64,000 nt of DNA from CAZJLN01 sp964540765 (GTDB taxonomy: Bacteria; Chloroflexota; Anaerolineae; Anaerolineales; Anaerolineaceae). The notes beneath the pieces are model-generated. The model did no database searches, had not been told where the DNA came from, and worked only from the letters and a program-made list of their open reading frames with translations. Below, in pieces: positions 1 through 9,669 of this stretch (position 1 is the stretch's first letter; each line of letters starts with the position of its first letter). The DNA is taken from NCBI GenBank assembly GCA_964540765.1, contig CAZINW010000009.1:1-64000 (forward strand), given 5' to 3'. The position numbers and the translations under genes were made by a program.

Positions 1-830
1 TGACACTAGTGCCAGAGACAGAAGTGGCGACCGAAATGCCAACAGTGACCCTGACCCCCGAGCCATCGCCTACGGCCACAGAAACACCTAAGCCAACGGA
101 AGTAGAAAAATATCCGATTGATTTGGAAAAATTACATAATTTTCCTCAGAGTTATGAATATGTGATTGCTCATCCAAATGAATTTGTTGAAGCCCCAAAT
201 CCGCTCAAAGATATTGATGCTTTTAATGATTGGTTTTATAATAAATTTGTTCCTATTTTGGGAGACTATGCTGAAAGGGAAGCCAATTATGTTACTTCTA
301 GTTTTGGTATGAGTCAAGATTTTACTGTTGCTAAAAGGTATCTTGATCCGGGAGATGTTTTGGGTCAACCAGAATTTTTTATTTTGTGAATAATGAGACT
401 TTGTATCCAGTAATTACGATTAATATTTTTACAGACAATCAAGATTCTTTTTTGAGAACAATCTCGATTATATTATATAATGGTTTTGGGGCTCCTGAGG
501 GGACTGGAGTAATAGAATCTATAGCTATGAATAAAAAAATAGATATAATAAGTCTTTTAAGAACAAAAAATGATAATTGGCCAGAAGATGTAAATAGATT
601 AATAAGGATGGGAATAAATGCTGATCTACCAAATCAATATGATTATAATTATGTCGTATTTATTATAAATGTTTGGATAAAATTGCATATAATCAGATAA
701 ATATTTTTATTGAGAGAGATACAGTTAAATATAAAAATATAGCCTCTAATTTGTATTTAATTTTATTAATTCTATTTCATATTATAGTGATTATTTTGAA
801 TTTGTCAATACGAGTTTAACAAGTGCTTAA
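1..830 (+). pseudogene. Disrupted secreted/lipoprotein-like gene, 5' end outside window
   Basis: The reading frame is open to the left edge, so the gene starts outside the window. The visible part begins with a Thr/Pro/Glu-rich linker (about residues 10-30 from position 9), typical of secreted or lipid-anchored proteins in Anaerolineae. The frame stops at 387-389, but coding potential continues in the next frame from 386 (to 700), then in a third frame from about 661, and then back in the first frame to a TAA at 828-830. Each switch lies at a T run (375-380, 659-661, 756-758), and one added T at each would restore a single protein of about 275 residues ending FVNTSLTSA. The region is much more AT-rich than the rest of the window. 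I do not recognise the family. It is either a decaying gene or a gene with homopolymer undercalls. Confidence 0.6.
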
Positions 831-886
831 TGGGAGGTTATAATTTCCCCGATAACGTCACAATCATAGGAGTTCTAATTCTCAGT

Positions 887-2347
887 ATGAAAAATCAAGT
901 CCAATTAATTACCTATCCTGATTCGTTTGGGGGGGATTTGAAAGCCCTAAATCAGATCTTGGAAGAATTATTCTCTGACTGCTTTGGCGGCATTCATATC
1001 CTGCCCCCCTTCCCGTCCACAGCAGATCGCGGATTTGCACCAAGGGACTATTTTAAAATTGACTCACAATTTGGTAATTGGAATGACATTCAACAACTGA
1101 GCCATAAATTCACCATCATACTTGACTTCATGGTAAATCACATCTCAAGGCATTCCCTTTATTTTCAGGATTTTCAAAAATATGGGAGAAAGTCTGTCCA
1201 CGCCGATATGTTCATTACATTAGATAAAATCTGGAAAGATGGAAAACCTCTTGAGGTTGATTTATCAAAAATTTTCTTGCGTCGCCCAAACTATCCCTTC
1301 ATCGATGTGAATATTGAAACTGATGGGGTTGAGCGCCTTTGGGCTACCTTTGGCAGTGCAGATTGGTCTGAACAGATTGATCTTGATGTCAATTCTCCAA
1401 TGACACGTAATTTCATTGCGGAACTGGCAGACTTTTTCAGCCAGCGTGGTGTCAGTGCAGTACGGTTGGATGCTGTCGCTTATGTGATCAAAAAAGCAGG
1501 CACCAGTTGTTTTTTTGTTCAACCAGAGATCTATGAATTTCTAAGCTGGATCCAGCAACAATTTGCACAGGTCGGGATCAACTTGCTTTTGGAAGTTCAC
1601 ACTCATCCAGATTTACAATTGGAGATAGCCAGCCACGGTTACCAGGTCTATAACTTTGTTCTCCCACTTTTGGTCCTCCACACAATTCTGAAACATGACT
1701 GTACTGCCTTGAGAAACCACCTGAAGCAAGCGCCGCAATCCCAGGTGACCATGCTTGACTGCCATGACGGCATTCCAGTCCAGCCAGATATCCAATCTGT
1801 CCTGAGTGTCGCGGAGGCCAGAATCATCGTAGAAATCTGCGAGCAGCGCGGTGCCAACCTCAGCAGAATTTATTCAAAAAAACACCTCTCTGATCCCACA
1901 TTTGATACACACCAGATCAATATTACCTATTTCTCAGCATTAAATCATGATGACGATGCCTATATCATCGCACGGGCAATCCAGTTCTTTACGCCTGGCA
2001 CTCCACAGGTCTACTATGTCGGGCTCCTTGCTGGTGAAAACACACCTGAAGAAATCATCAAAACCGGAGAAAAACGAGCAATAAATCGCCACAATTACTC
2101 TGAAAAAGAAATCCGCCTTGCTCTCGAAAAGCCCGTTGTGCAGCGATTGCTAAAGCTCATCCGCTTTAGAAACAGCTACCCTGCATTTAATGGTCGATTT
2201 CACATAGAAGAGACATCTCCCTCTACATTAAGCATGAGTTGGGTGGATAAAACCCAGCAGTGTGAACTGCAGGTAAACTTGGATGAGATGAATTGCTGCA
2301 TTACTTACAAGGATCAGGATGGAAATTTGATCGAATATTTGCCTTAA
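887..2347 (+). CDS. Sucrose phosphorylase-type GH13_18 glucosyl phosphorylase
   Basis: About 486 residues, the usual length for GH13 subfamily 18 enzymes, which split sucrose or a related alpha-glucoside with phosphate to give alpha-glucose 1-phosphate. The start VQLITYPDSFGG matches the family N-terminus. Catalytic motifs are present: VRLDAVAY with the nucleophile Asp, LLLEVH with the acid/base Glu, and LDCHDG with the transition-state Asp. The family signature TPGTPQVYYVGLLAGEN is near residue 380, followed by AINRHNY. The frame is open 19 codons further upstream, but the family start fits the ATG at 887, with a distant AGGAG upstream. The acceptor (sucrose, sucrose 6-phosphate, glucosylglycerate or glycerol) cannot be fixed from sequence alone. 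No signal peptide is seen, so it is cytoplasmic. It stands alone on the plus strand and its 3' end overlaps the opposing FAD oxidoreductase remnant. Confidence 0.88.
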   Translation: MKNQVQLITYPDSFGGDLKALNQILEELFSDCFGGIHILPPFPSTADRGFAPRDYFKIDSQFGNWNDIQQLSHKFTIILDFMVNHISRHSLYFQDFQKYGRKSVHADMFITLDKIWKDGKPLEVDLSKIFLRRPNYPFIDVNIETDGVERLWATFGSADWSEQIDLDVNSPMTRNFIAELADFFSQRGVSAVRLDAVAYVIKKAGTSCFFVQPEIYEFLSWIQQQFAQVGINLLLEVHTHPDLQLEIASHGYQVYNFVLPLLVLHTILKHDCTALRNHLKQAPQSQVTMLDCHDGIPVQPDIQSVLSVAEARIIVEICEQRGANLSRIYSKKHLSDPTFDTHQINITYFSALNHDDDAYIIARAIQFFTPGTPQVYYVGLLAGENTPEEIIKTGEKRAINRHNYSEKEIRLALEKPVVQRLLKLIRFRNSYPAFNGRFHIEETSPSTLSMSWVDKTQQCELQVNLDEMNCCITYKDQDGNLIEYLP

Positions 2348-2696
2348 GAATAATCTTCATTCGGAGGTTGATTCTTGAATTTTTGTGATATTTACCCTTC
2401 TTTTCAACTGGTCTAAATTTATATGAGGAATATCCTGTGATCAATCTATCTATGTTAATTAATGGGCTGTCATTCTGTAAATTCATCCAGACCCTCAAAA
2501 AAACATCATCCAACCCTTCAAAGTTGGCATAGAGATCATTGACTCCACCGGCTGTTGCAGTGCCACCGAGGCAATTTTCTTCCTCCAATATGAGCACCTT
2601 TACCCCCTGACGGGACGCTGCCAGGGCAGCACAACCGGCTGACCTTCCGCCGACGATCAGGATATCTGAATGATATGGTTGGCTGATCTCTTTCAT
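2301..2696 (-). pseudogene. Truncated FAD-dependent oxidoreductase (N-terminal remnant)
   Basis: The first 75 or so of 131 residues match the N-terminus of FAD_oxidored-type proteins: a beta-alpha-beta dinucleotide fold starting SDILIVGGRSAG, then ILEEENCLGGTATAGGVND. Family members are normally over 400 residues, so most of the FAD and substrate domains are missing. After about position 2470 the sequence becomes a Lys-rich tail with no family features and runs into the 3' end of the opposing phosphorylase gene. One glycine of the dinucleotide motif reads Arg (GGRSAG instead of GGGSAG), which fits decay. The ATG overlaps the stop of the preceding GH38 gene by ATGA, so it was the last member of the long operon. 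The truncation probably marks a deletion or rearrangement endpoint. Confidence 0.75.
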
Positions 2697-5600
2697 TTAT
2701 TATTCTGCTTAAACCACACTCTAAAAGTCTTAATTTCAAAAGGTTTAATTGAAAAAGACAGCCAGTCTCCTTCACATTTAACAGGCTGGAAGTCTTCCTC
2801 CATTAAATTACAGGCAACTGCACGCCTGATTGGCATGCCTAAATGTACTTGCACGTTTGGGTTACTGATCTGCTGGTTTTCGTAAAACCGAAGCACCCAA
2901 CCATCGCCGTCCTCAGCCTTTTTGACTGTATCAAGAATGACATTCTCAACACCTACAGATGCAAAGCTGAAATGATCCGGTAACACGTTCCCCGACGCCG
3001 GGGAATTTATTTTACCGACGAGCAGAGGCATATTCAAGGCTGCTGCCTGATGGTTGACATCCCCTTCACGCCAGTCACCTGCATGTGGCAGCAGGCTGTA
3101 AATGAAATGATGCAACCCCTTGTCTGCCAGCGGATCCGGTCGAATGGCAGATTTCAGCAGTGTCAGGCGCATGACATTGTCTTTGATATCATAGCCATAC
3201 TTGCAATCATTGAGTAATGCCACACCGTAGTCACCTTCAGAGAGGTCTGCCCAGCGATGCCCACTGACTTCAAAACGAGCCCAATCCCAACTTGTATTCC
3301 AATGGATGGGACGTTCAAGGCTGCCAAACTGGATTTCGTAGGTGGCTTTTATGGATCGGATATCCACAGGGAAGGCAACCTTGAGCAGCACCTGCTCTTC
3401 ATGCCAATCCACCTGTGTGTCAAAGTCAATCCGGGGCAGGTTTGCATAAATATGTAAATGCTGTGTGATGGTGGATTTACCAAAACGCCAAACCTGACGC
3501 AGCGTGCCGCGTAATGGACCACTTTCTTCAACCACACTTTCCACCAGGTTAGCGATTTCACGCATTTTTTCCTGATAGAAAATGTCGATGTCCCAGGCAT
3601 CAAAGTCCACGGGTTTATCTTCAAAAACCTGCAATACGTTCCCCCGCTCTCCTTTTGCCAATACTTGGCGCTTGTGACGTTTATCAAAAATCGAGGTGAA
3701 CTGTCCCTGCTCATTTATCTCAATGTTGTAAAAAGGGCTCTCCAACCGATCAGATCTGATGAGAAGTCGGTTTTCCGTTGCTTCACTGACTGGAGCGAAT
3801 GCAAATGACCTGTATCCCAGTGAAGGGATAGCTTTGGCCTGCATCAGCAAAGCCGGTCCGGAATTTGTCTCAACTTTTTGAGAGATCAATTGGCTGCCAT
3901 CTGTGTCTACCAGCGTTTTGGGCATATCACCTTGAGCCAGATGAATTTCGATCAAGTCATCGCGCTCCCAGGAAAGCGAATTAAAAACTGTCAAACTTTC
4001 TTTTCCAGGTAAACCAGCCATGATCTTGCTGATGCTTTCATTCACGATGCCTCCGCCAATCGCATTAACCTCTTCATAATCATGCAATGTGTCTTCGTAA
4101 ACGGGATGAATGGACGAGCCCGGCAGAATGTCATGGAATTGATTGAGCAATATCCTTTCCCACCCTGAATTTAATAGGTCGTGAGGGTAGCTTTCTTCCC
4201 TTTTTAGTAAATCCGCCATGCTCGCAAGCCATTCTGCATTATGGAAGAGGATTTCTGCCTTGCGATTTGCCCGTTTAACCGCTGCCTGGGAGGTGTAAGT
4301 GCCACGGTGATACTCCAAATATAATTCGCCGTCCCAAACAGGCACGTCTTCTGATAAAAGACGCTGCGCCAGGCGCTCAAAAAATGGCTCAGCCTTTCCG
4401 AGCCTGACATAGGGTTGACCGGGCAAATTGTGCTGAGCCTTTGCCCATTCCAGCATCTCGCGTGTCGGTCCTCCGCCGCCATCTCCCCACCCAAAGATTA
4501 GCAGCAGTTCATCGTTGATATCTTTTTGCTGGTATTCGCGCCAGATTCCCTGCACATCCTGCGGGCTTATCCGTCCATTGTATGTATATATGCGGCTTCC
4601 GGGTTCTGGTGTGGTTACAAAATGGGTCAGAACCTCACTGCCATCCAAGCCCCGCCACATGAATGTATCATATGGAAAACGGTTGAATTGAGACCAACTG
4701 ATCTTGGTTGTCATGAAATATTTAAGACCTGATTTGAGGATGATCTGTGGCAGCGCTGCGGAGTATCCAAAAACATCCGGCAGCCACAGTAAATTCATAT
4801 CAAGCCCAAATTCATTCTTGACAAAACGCCTGCCAAACAGGAACTGACGCACCAATGACTCCCCTGAGGGGCAATTTGTATCTGGCTCAACCCACGTTCC
4901 ACCTGTGATTTCCCATTCACCGGATGCAATCTTCGCTTTGATTTGGGCATACAAATCAGGATAATCTGCCTTCAGAAATTTATAGAGGGATGGAGAAGAA
5001 TGCAAAAAACGATATTCAGGATAGGCTTCCATCAGATGAAGAACAGTGGCAAATGTTCGCGCAGCTTTCTCACGGGTATGAGAGAGACGCCATAACCATG
5101 CCATATCAATATGGGCGTGACCGATCCCAATCACAGTCGGTTTTATCTCCTGGTTGTTTTCCCATTCCCCGACTTTTTCCTGTAGCAAATGCAATGCCTC
5201 CTGCACTGTAAGGTAAAAATCTTCCGATCCGGGATAAGAGAAATCAATCTTCAGATAGGCATGCTGAACTGCCTGTAAGATGCGGATCCTTCTCAGGTCA
5301 TTTTCATCCTGCACTTTAACGGTTCGGATCAATGCGTCCGTCAGATAATACAGTTTTTCACATGTGTCATCAAGGAGCACAAGTTTTGCCAGCTTGAAAC
5401 GCCTTTTTGCAGGCACGCCCAATACACCACTCCAAGCTTTCAAAGCAATGGTGATTTGACCACCCTTTACCATCTCGGGTGGAATCCAGGCTTCTTGATG
5501 CCAGATGTCAATCGCCTGCAGCATTTTGCCATTTACATACAGCATCGTCTCAGCTGTTGAATCTCCTTCATCGCGTGGACCCACCAGAAAACGCAGTGCC

Positions 5601-5848
5601 AGCTTGTGATTTTCCCAACCTGGTGGTATTTCAACCTTTGTCCTGAACCAGGCAATTACGTCGTATCCACCCCAAAGATTGCCAACTTGAAAATCCTCCC
5701 AATCGCTGTCATCAAAATTGATTTCTTCAGCGGCAGGGCAATCTCCTTCCCGTAATTTAAAGCCGGGAATATCCAGGCTTTGACGTACCATGCAATTTTG
5801 CACCTCGCTCACCAATTCTTCAATTTTCTGTAGTGTAAAAAAAGCCAT
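2693..5848 (-). CDS. GH38 alpha-mannosidase (paralog A)
   Basis: About 1,050 residues. Residues 1-165 form a beta-rich, galactose-binding-like N-terminal domain. The GH38 catalytic barrel begins at IGIGHAHIDMAW (His245, His247 and Asp249 region, zinc site) and continues to LLWLPDVFGYS with the nucleophile Asp near 359. NQFHDILPGSS supplies the later zinc-site His. Middle and C-terminal GH38 beta domains follow. It removes terminal alpha-mannosyl residues. There is no signal peptide, so it should be cytoplasmic. Two adjacent ATGs exist (5851 and 5848); AGAGGA is better spaced from the second. It is closely similar in sequence and architecture to the next gene upstream (5889-9029), which indicates tandem duplication. 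The 3' end overlaps the FAD remnant by ATGA. Confidence 0.93.
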   Translation of the reverse strand: MAFFTLQKIEELVSEVQNCMVRQSLDIPGFKLREGDCPAAEEINFDDSDWEDFQVGNLWGGYDVIAWFRTKVEIPPGWENHKLALRFLVGPRDEGDSTAETMLYVNGKMLQAIDIWHQEAWIPPEMVKGGQITIALKAWSGVLGVPAKRRFKLAKLVLLDDTCEKLYYLTDALIRTVKVQDENDLRRIRILQAVQHAYLKIDFSYPGSEDFYLTVQEALHLLQEKVGEWENNQEIKPTVIGIGHAHIDMAWLWRLSHTREKAARTFATVLHLMEAYPEYRFLHSSPSLYKFLKADYPDLYAQIKAKIASGEWEITGGTWVEPDTNCPSGESLVRQFLFGRRFVKNEFGLDMNLLWLPDVFGYSAALPQIILKSGLKYFMTTKISWSQFNRFPYDTFMWRGLDGSEVLTHFVTTPEPGSRIYTYNGRISPQDVQGIWREYQQKDINDELLLIFGWGDGGGGPTREMLEWAKAQHNLPGQPYVRLGKAEPFFERLAQRLLSEDVPVWDGELYLEYHRGTYTSQAAVKRANRKAEILFHNAEWLASMADLLKREESYPHDLLNSGWERILLNQFHDILPGSSIHPVYEDTLHDYEEVNAIGGGIVNESISKIMAGLPGKESLTVFNSLSWERDDLIEIHLAQGDMPKTLVDTDGSQLISQKVETNSGPALLMQAKAIPSLGYRSFAFAPVSEATENRLLIRSDRLESPFYNIEINEQGQFTSIFDKRHKRQVLAKGERGNVLQVFEDKPVDFDAWDIDIFYQEKMREIANLVESVVEESGPLRGTLRQVWRFGKSTITQHLHIYANLPRIDFDTQVDWHEEQVLLKVAFPVDIRSIKATYEIQFGSLERPIHWNTSWDWARFEVSGHRWADLSEGDYGVALLNDCKYGYDIKDNVMRLTLLKSAIRPDPLADKGLHHFIYSLLPHAGDWREGDVNHQAAALNMPLLVGKINSPASGNVLPDHFSFASVGVENVILDTVKKAEDGDGWVLRFYENQQISNPNVQVHLGMPIRRAVACNLMEEDFQPVKCEGDWLSFSIKPFEIKTFRVWFKQNNK

Positions 5849-5888
5849 CATGTCCTCTGTGTTCCAAAATCAATTAAAAGCTTCGGTT

Positions 5889-8800
5889 TCAAAGCCAAAT
5901 TTTAAAGGTTTTTATCTCATAAGGTTCAATCGGGAAAATGATCTGCGTCCCATCGATCTGCACGGGTTGTGGCTCCGCTTCAAGTAGATTCACTTCTGCA
6001 GCATTCCGAATTGGCAGGTGAAAATTCAAGTGTACTGCCGGATTGCGCTTTTGCTGATATTCATATAAGCGCACAATCCAGGCATCGTCATCTTCCGCCT
6101 TTTTTAGTGTCTCAAGAATGACGTGCTCAACATTCACTTGAGTCCATGACAGTACAGCTGGAAGCTCCCCATTTTCCTTGGCTGAACTGATCGCCAGCAA
6201 CAGTGGATCATTTAATTCATATGCCTCCCGTGCAACTTGTGAATTACGCCAGGTACCTTCATGAGGTAACAATGCATACACAAAATGATCATGTCCTTGG
6301 TCTGCGTTCTCATCTGGATCTGTCGGTGAACGATGCAGTGTCAGGCGCATGACGGAGTCCTTGACATCATATCCATATTTGCAATCATTAAGCAAGGCTA
6401 CCCCATAGCCACCTTCAGAAAAATCCACCCACTTTTGGGCAGGGTTTTCATAATGTGCCAGGTCATAAGGGGTATTCCAATGCGCTGGGCGATCGATATT
6501 GCCAAACTGGATCTCATAGGTGGCATGTGTGGCGCGCAAGTCAAGCGGGAAGGCAGTCTTCAGCAGCATCTGATGCCCAATCCAATTGAGGTCTGAGACA
6601 AAATCAATACGCGCAGAGTGGCGCTTAAGCCGTACACACTGGGTCAAACGTGACTGACCAAATTCCCACGTTAACCGCAGTGAGACGCGTAATGGCCCCG
6701 TTTCCTCAACCACGCGCTCGACCAGATTATCCACGTTGTTTGTCTTATCCTGGTAGAAAAGATTTACTTCCCATGCCTCACCACCGGCGTCCCGATCTTC
6801 GAAAAGCTGCAAGGCATTTCCCACGCTGCCGGGCTGTAATACCTCACGTCCGTTGCGTTTGTCAAAAATGGATTGCAATTGACCATATTCATTTATATCT
6901 ATACGCAATAAATCGTTCTCCAAATGATCAGGCGTGACAATAAGTAGTTGATTCCCTGATTCTTCTGAAGCAGCCGACACCAGGGGATAAACCCGGTACC
7001 CCCATGATGGAACCCCATCAACCTCTAGCAGTTCTTTTTTCTCATCTGCCTGAATAACTGTTTGAGATGGCTTGGCTGTCCCATATACCGATTGAACTGT
7101 TCTTCCCTTTAGAAGCTCAGCATCCACCTCAACGCAACCATTCCGTTCCCACGGCAGGGGATTAATAACGATCAAGCTTTCTTCATTGCATGGGATATTT
7201 CTGACCAACTCATTGATTGCGTCATTTAGAACAGTGTTTCCGACCTGTTTTACTTTCTCATATTCCAATAGTGAGTCTTCCATCACCTGATGGATTGACG
7301 TGCCTGGTAATACATCATGGAATTGAACATGTAAGAGCTTCTCCCAGGCTGAATTTAGAGCCGTCTGGGGATAATCAGCTTGTTTGCCAAGGCTTACCAC
7401 CAGAGAGTTCATCAATTCAGCATCATGCAGCAGGGTTTCAGTCTTTCGATTTGCTCTTTTATTACGTGCCTGTGAGGTATACACACCATGGGTACCTTCG
7501 GAATAAAGTTCTCCAACATACAATGGAACGTCTTTTCCTTCAAGTCGTGCTTCAAGACGCTCAAAATATGGCTCCACTTTGCCGATTCGGGTATAGGCAA
7601 AACCAGGGATGTCCTTTTCAACACGAACAGCCTCGATCATCTCCCGTGTTGGACCACCGCCGCCATCACCCCATCCAAATGGCATTAATAATTCATCATT
7701 GATTTCCTTCTGACGATAATGCTCCCAGGCAACTTTGAGGTCATAAGGTGCTATCAATCCATTGTAGTTATAGTGATTTTTTATGGTCTCACCTGGTGCA
7801 GTAAAGAAAGTGACCAACACCTGCGAGCCATCCATGCCACGCCAGTGGAATGTATCATGTGGGAAGCGCGTAAATCGGCTCCAATGGATGGCCGAGGACG
7901 CGAAATACTTAAGACCGCTTTTTTTCATCAACTGTGGCAGCACCCAGGAAAAACCAAATGTATCTGGCATCCAGAGCACTGTGCAATCCTTACCAAATTC
8001 CTTCTGAATGAAACGTTTGCCAAACAGGATCTGGCGTACAAGGGATTCGCCATTGGGAAGGTTGGTGTCGCTCTCCACCCACATCCCGCCGGTAATTTCC
8101 CACTGACCCGCATTAATACGTTCCTTAATGCACTCGTAAAGCAGTGGGTCATCTTCCATAACAAACTTATAAAGCTGGGGCGAGGAATGGATGAATTGAA
8201 ATTCAGGATATTGTCGCATTAAATGCAGCATGGTCGAAAAAGTTCGGTGGGCTTTTTCCCGCGTATGTTTGCTCTGCCACATCCACATCATGTCAATATG
8301 AGAGTGCCCAATGGCGTTGACAGAAGGTTTCATCTCACCCTTCGGCAGATCTGCCAATCCAGCCGAAAGGAATTGCAGACTTTGCGCAACGGATTGATAA
8401 AATGCTTCAGTTTTAGGTTCAAAAAAGTTGATTTGGTGAAAGGAGTCACTGAGCAGATTGAGAAGCTGAGTATGGCGATAGTCATTCACTTCAAATTGCT
8501 TGGCTGCCTTCAAAAGTGTATCCGCCAGATAGAAAAATGACTCAGTTGCTTCATCCACATAAATCAGGCTGGCTTCTGCGAAACGACGTTGTGGAGGATT
8601 CCTGTACATGCCACTCCAGGCATGTAAAGCAAGATGGAATCCACCCCCAGAGATCATATCCTCAGGCAGCCAGGTCTCCGCATGCCACACATCAATTCCT
8701 TGCAAGGCATAACCATTGATGTAGAGTTGGGCTTCAGCAGTAGAACCGTATCCATCACGCGGTCCCGGCACCAACCTCAAATACAGCTTATGTTGACGCC

Positions 8801-9029
8801 AACCTTGCGGAACTTCCACTTGGGCACGAAACCAGGCATAGCTGTCATATCCACCCCACCGGTCACCCACTAAAAAGTTCTTCCACCCGCTGTCGTCAAA
8901 ATCGGGCAGGTGTGCGCCTTCACAATTTTCAGGCAGGTATTTAAATGATGGGACCATCCTGGTATAACGCGAAATGGCAGCCCTGATTTCAGGCAGCAAT
9001 TTGGTCAGCTTTTCAACAGTGAAATACAT
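5889..9029 (-). CDS. GH38 alpha-mannosidase (paralog B)
   Basis: A 1,046-residue paralog of the neighbouring GH38 gene with the same layout: N-terminal jelly-roll-like domain (1-165), then the GH38 barrel with AIGHSHIDMMW (His242, His244, Asp246), nucleophile Asp356 in LWMPDTFGF, the LHVQFHDVLPGTS zinc-site segment and beta-rich C-terminal domains. The frame is open to 9149, but that would overlap the SIS gene by 120 bp. The ATG at 9029 has a good AAGGA, aligns with the start of paralog A and lies one base after the SIS stop. It is predicted to be a cytoplasmic exo-alpha-mannosidase. Sequence differences from paralog A around the active site (SAIHWSRFTRFPHD versus TKISWSQFNRFPYD) suggest the two may split linkage preferences, which is an inference. 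Confidence 0.93.
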   Translation of the reverse strand: MYFTVEKLTKLLPEIRAAISRYTRMVPSFKYLPENCEGAHLPDFDDSGWKNFLVGDRWGGYDSYAWFRAQVEVPQGWRQHKLYLRLVPGPRDGYGSTAEAQLYINGYALQGIDVWHAETWLPEDMISGGGFHLALHAWSGMYRNPPQRRFAEASLIYVDEATESFFYLADTLLKAAKQFEVNDYRHTQLLNLLSDSFHQINFFEPKTEAFYQSVAQSLQFLSAGLADLPKGEMKPSVNAIGHSHIDMMWMWQSKHTREKAHRTFSTMLHLMRQYPEFQFIHSSPQLYKFVMEDDPLLYECIKERINAGQWEITGGMWVESDTNLPNGESLVRQILFGKRFIQKEFGKDCTVLWMPDTFGFSWVLPQLMKKSGLKYFASSAIHWSRFTRFPHDTFHWRGMDGSQVLVTFFTAPGETIKNHYNYNGLIAPYDLKVAWEHYRQKEINDELLMPFGWGDGGGGPTREMIEAVRVEKDIPGFAYTRIGKVEPYFERLEARLEGKDVPLYVGELYSEGTHGVYTSQARNKRANRKTETLLHDAELMNSLVVSLGKQADYPQTALNSAWEKLLHVQFHDVLPGTSIHQVMEDSLLEYEKVKQVGNTVLNDAINELVRNIPCNEESLIVINPLPWERNGCVEVDAELLKGRTVQSVYGTAKPSQTVIQADEKKELLEVDGVPSWGYRVYPLVSAASEESGNQLLIVTPDHLENDLLRIDINEYGQLQSIFDKRNGREVLQPGSVGNALQLFEDRDAGGEAWEVNLFYQDKTNNVDNLVERVVEETGPLRVSLRLTWEFGQSRLTQCVRLKRHSARIDFVSDLNWIGHQMLLKTAFPLDLRATHATYEIQFGNIDRPAHWNTPYDLAHYENPAQKWVDFSEGGYGVALLNDCKYGYDVKDSVMRLTLHRSPTDPDENADQGHDHFVYALLPHEGTWRNSQVAREAYELNDPLLLAISSAKENGELPAVLSWTQVNVEHVILETLKKAEDDDAWIVRLYEYQQKRNPAVHLNFHLPIRNAAEVNLLEAEPQPVQIDGTQIIFPIEPYEIKTFKIWL

Positions 9030-9030
9030 A

Positions 9031-9669
9031 TTATTTTCCTTGTGCGAAGAATTCTTGTTCAAGTGCAAGGCATAAAGCATGGTAAATTGGCAGATGTCTT
9101 TCCTGAATGGCAATTGTATATTCTCCAGGAGCGCAGATGGTTGCGTCACAGAGCGATTTCATCAATCCCCCGGAAGGACCAGTGAGCCCGATTGTGCGTA
9201 AGTCAAATACATGTGCAACCTGTACTGCATACACCACATTGGCTGCATTGCCAGATGTGCTGATCGCCAAAAGTACATCCCCCGGGCGCCCAAGTCCATA
9301 CACCTGTTGGGCGAAAACCATCTGTGGATCCACGTCATTCGCAAATGCGGAGATCAGGGAAACTTCACTGACCAGCGATATCGCTGGCAAGGCACCCTGC
9401 AAATGTCTGATAAGATGCTCACCATTATCCGGACTGGAGAGAAGTAATTTCTGCTGTGCCTCAATGGGTAAGGGACGATTGAGCATAAAACCCTTCATCA
9501 ACTCCCCCACGATGTGCAGCGCATCGGATGCACTGCCGCCATTACCACAGACAAGTAATTTGCCTCCGTTTCGGAAAGATTCAACCATGATCTTAAAAGC
9601 ATGCTCCAGATCAACTTGACAACCTTCCAACTCAGGATAATTATTGACCAACTCATCAAAGATTTTCAT
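9031..9669 (-). CDS. SIS-domain phosphosugar isomerase, GmhA-like
   Basis: A 212-residue single-SIS-domain protein. LLVCGNGGSASDALH near residue 40 and LLAISTSGNAANV near residue 133 are the two phosphosugar-binding loops, in the arrangement of sedoheptulose 7-phosphate isomerase (GmhA) and its DiaA relatives. In a glycan operon with kinases and an aldolase, it more likely isomerises a phosphorylated ketose or aldose from the imported glycan than makes heptose for lipopolysaccharide; no other heptose genes are present. A strong AAGGAAGG precedes the ATG. It overlaps the upstream URO-D gene by 14 bp and is followed one base later by a GH38 gene, so translation is probably coupled. Substrate unknown. 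Confidence 0.82.
   Translation of the reverse strand: MKIFDELVNNYPELEGCQVDLEHAFKIMVESFRNGGKLLVCGNGGSASDALHIVGELMKGFMLNRPLPIEAQQKLLLSSPDNGEHLIRHLQGALPAISLVSEVSLISAFANDVDPQMVFAQQVYGLGRPGDVLLAISTSGNAANVVYAVQVAHVFDLRTIGLTGPSGGLMKSLCDATICAPGEYTIAIQERHLPIYHALCLALEQEFFAQGK

Noticed and set aside
830..886. Upstream start for the sucrose phosphorylase gene
   Set aside because: The extra 19 codons do not match the family N-terminus, which fits the ATG at 887.
7217..7702. A 161-codon plus-strand frame opposite GH38 paralog B
   Set aside because: It is antisense to a well-supported catalytic domain and shows no independent start signal.
9030..9149. Longer N-terminus for GH38 paralog B
   Set aside because: It would overlap the SIS gene by 120 bp and loses alignment with paralog A; a good ribosome binding site marks the ATG at 9029.
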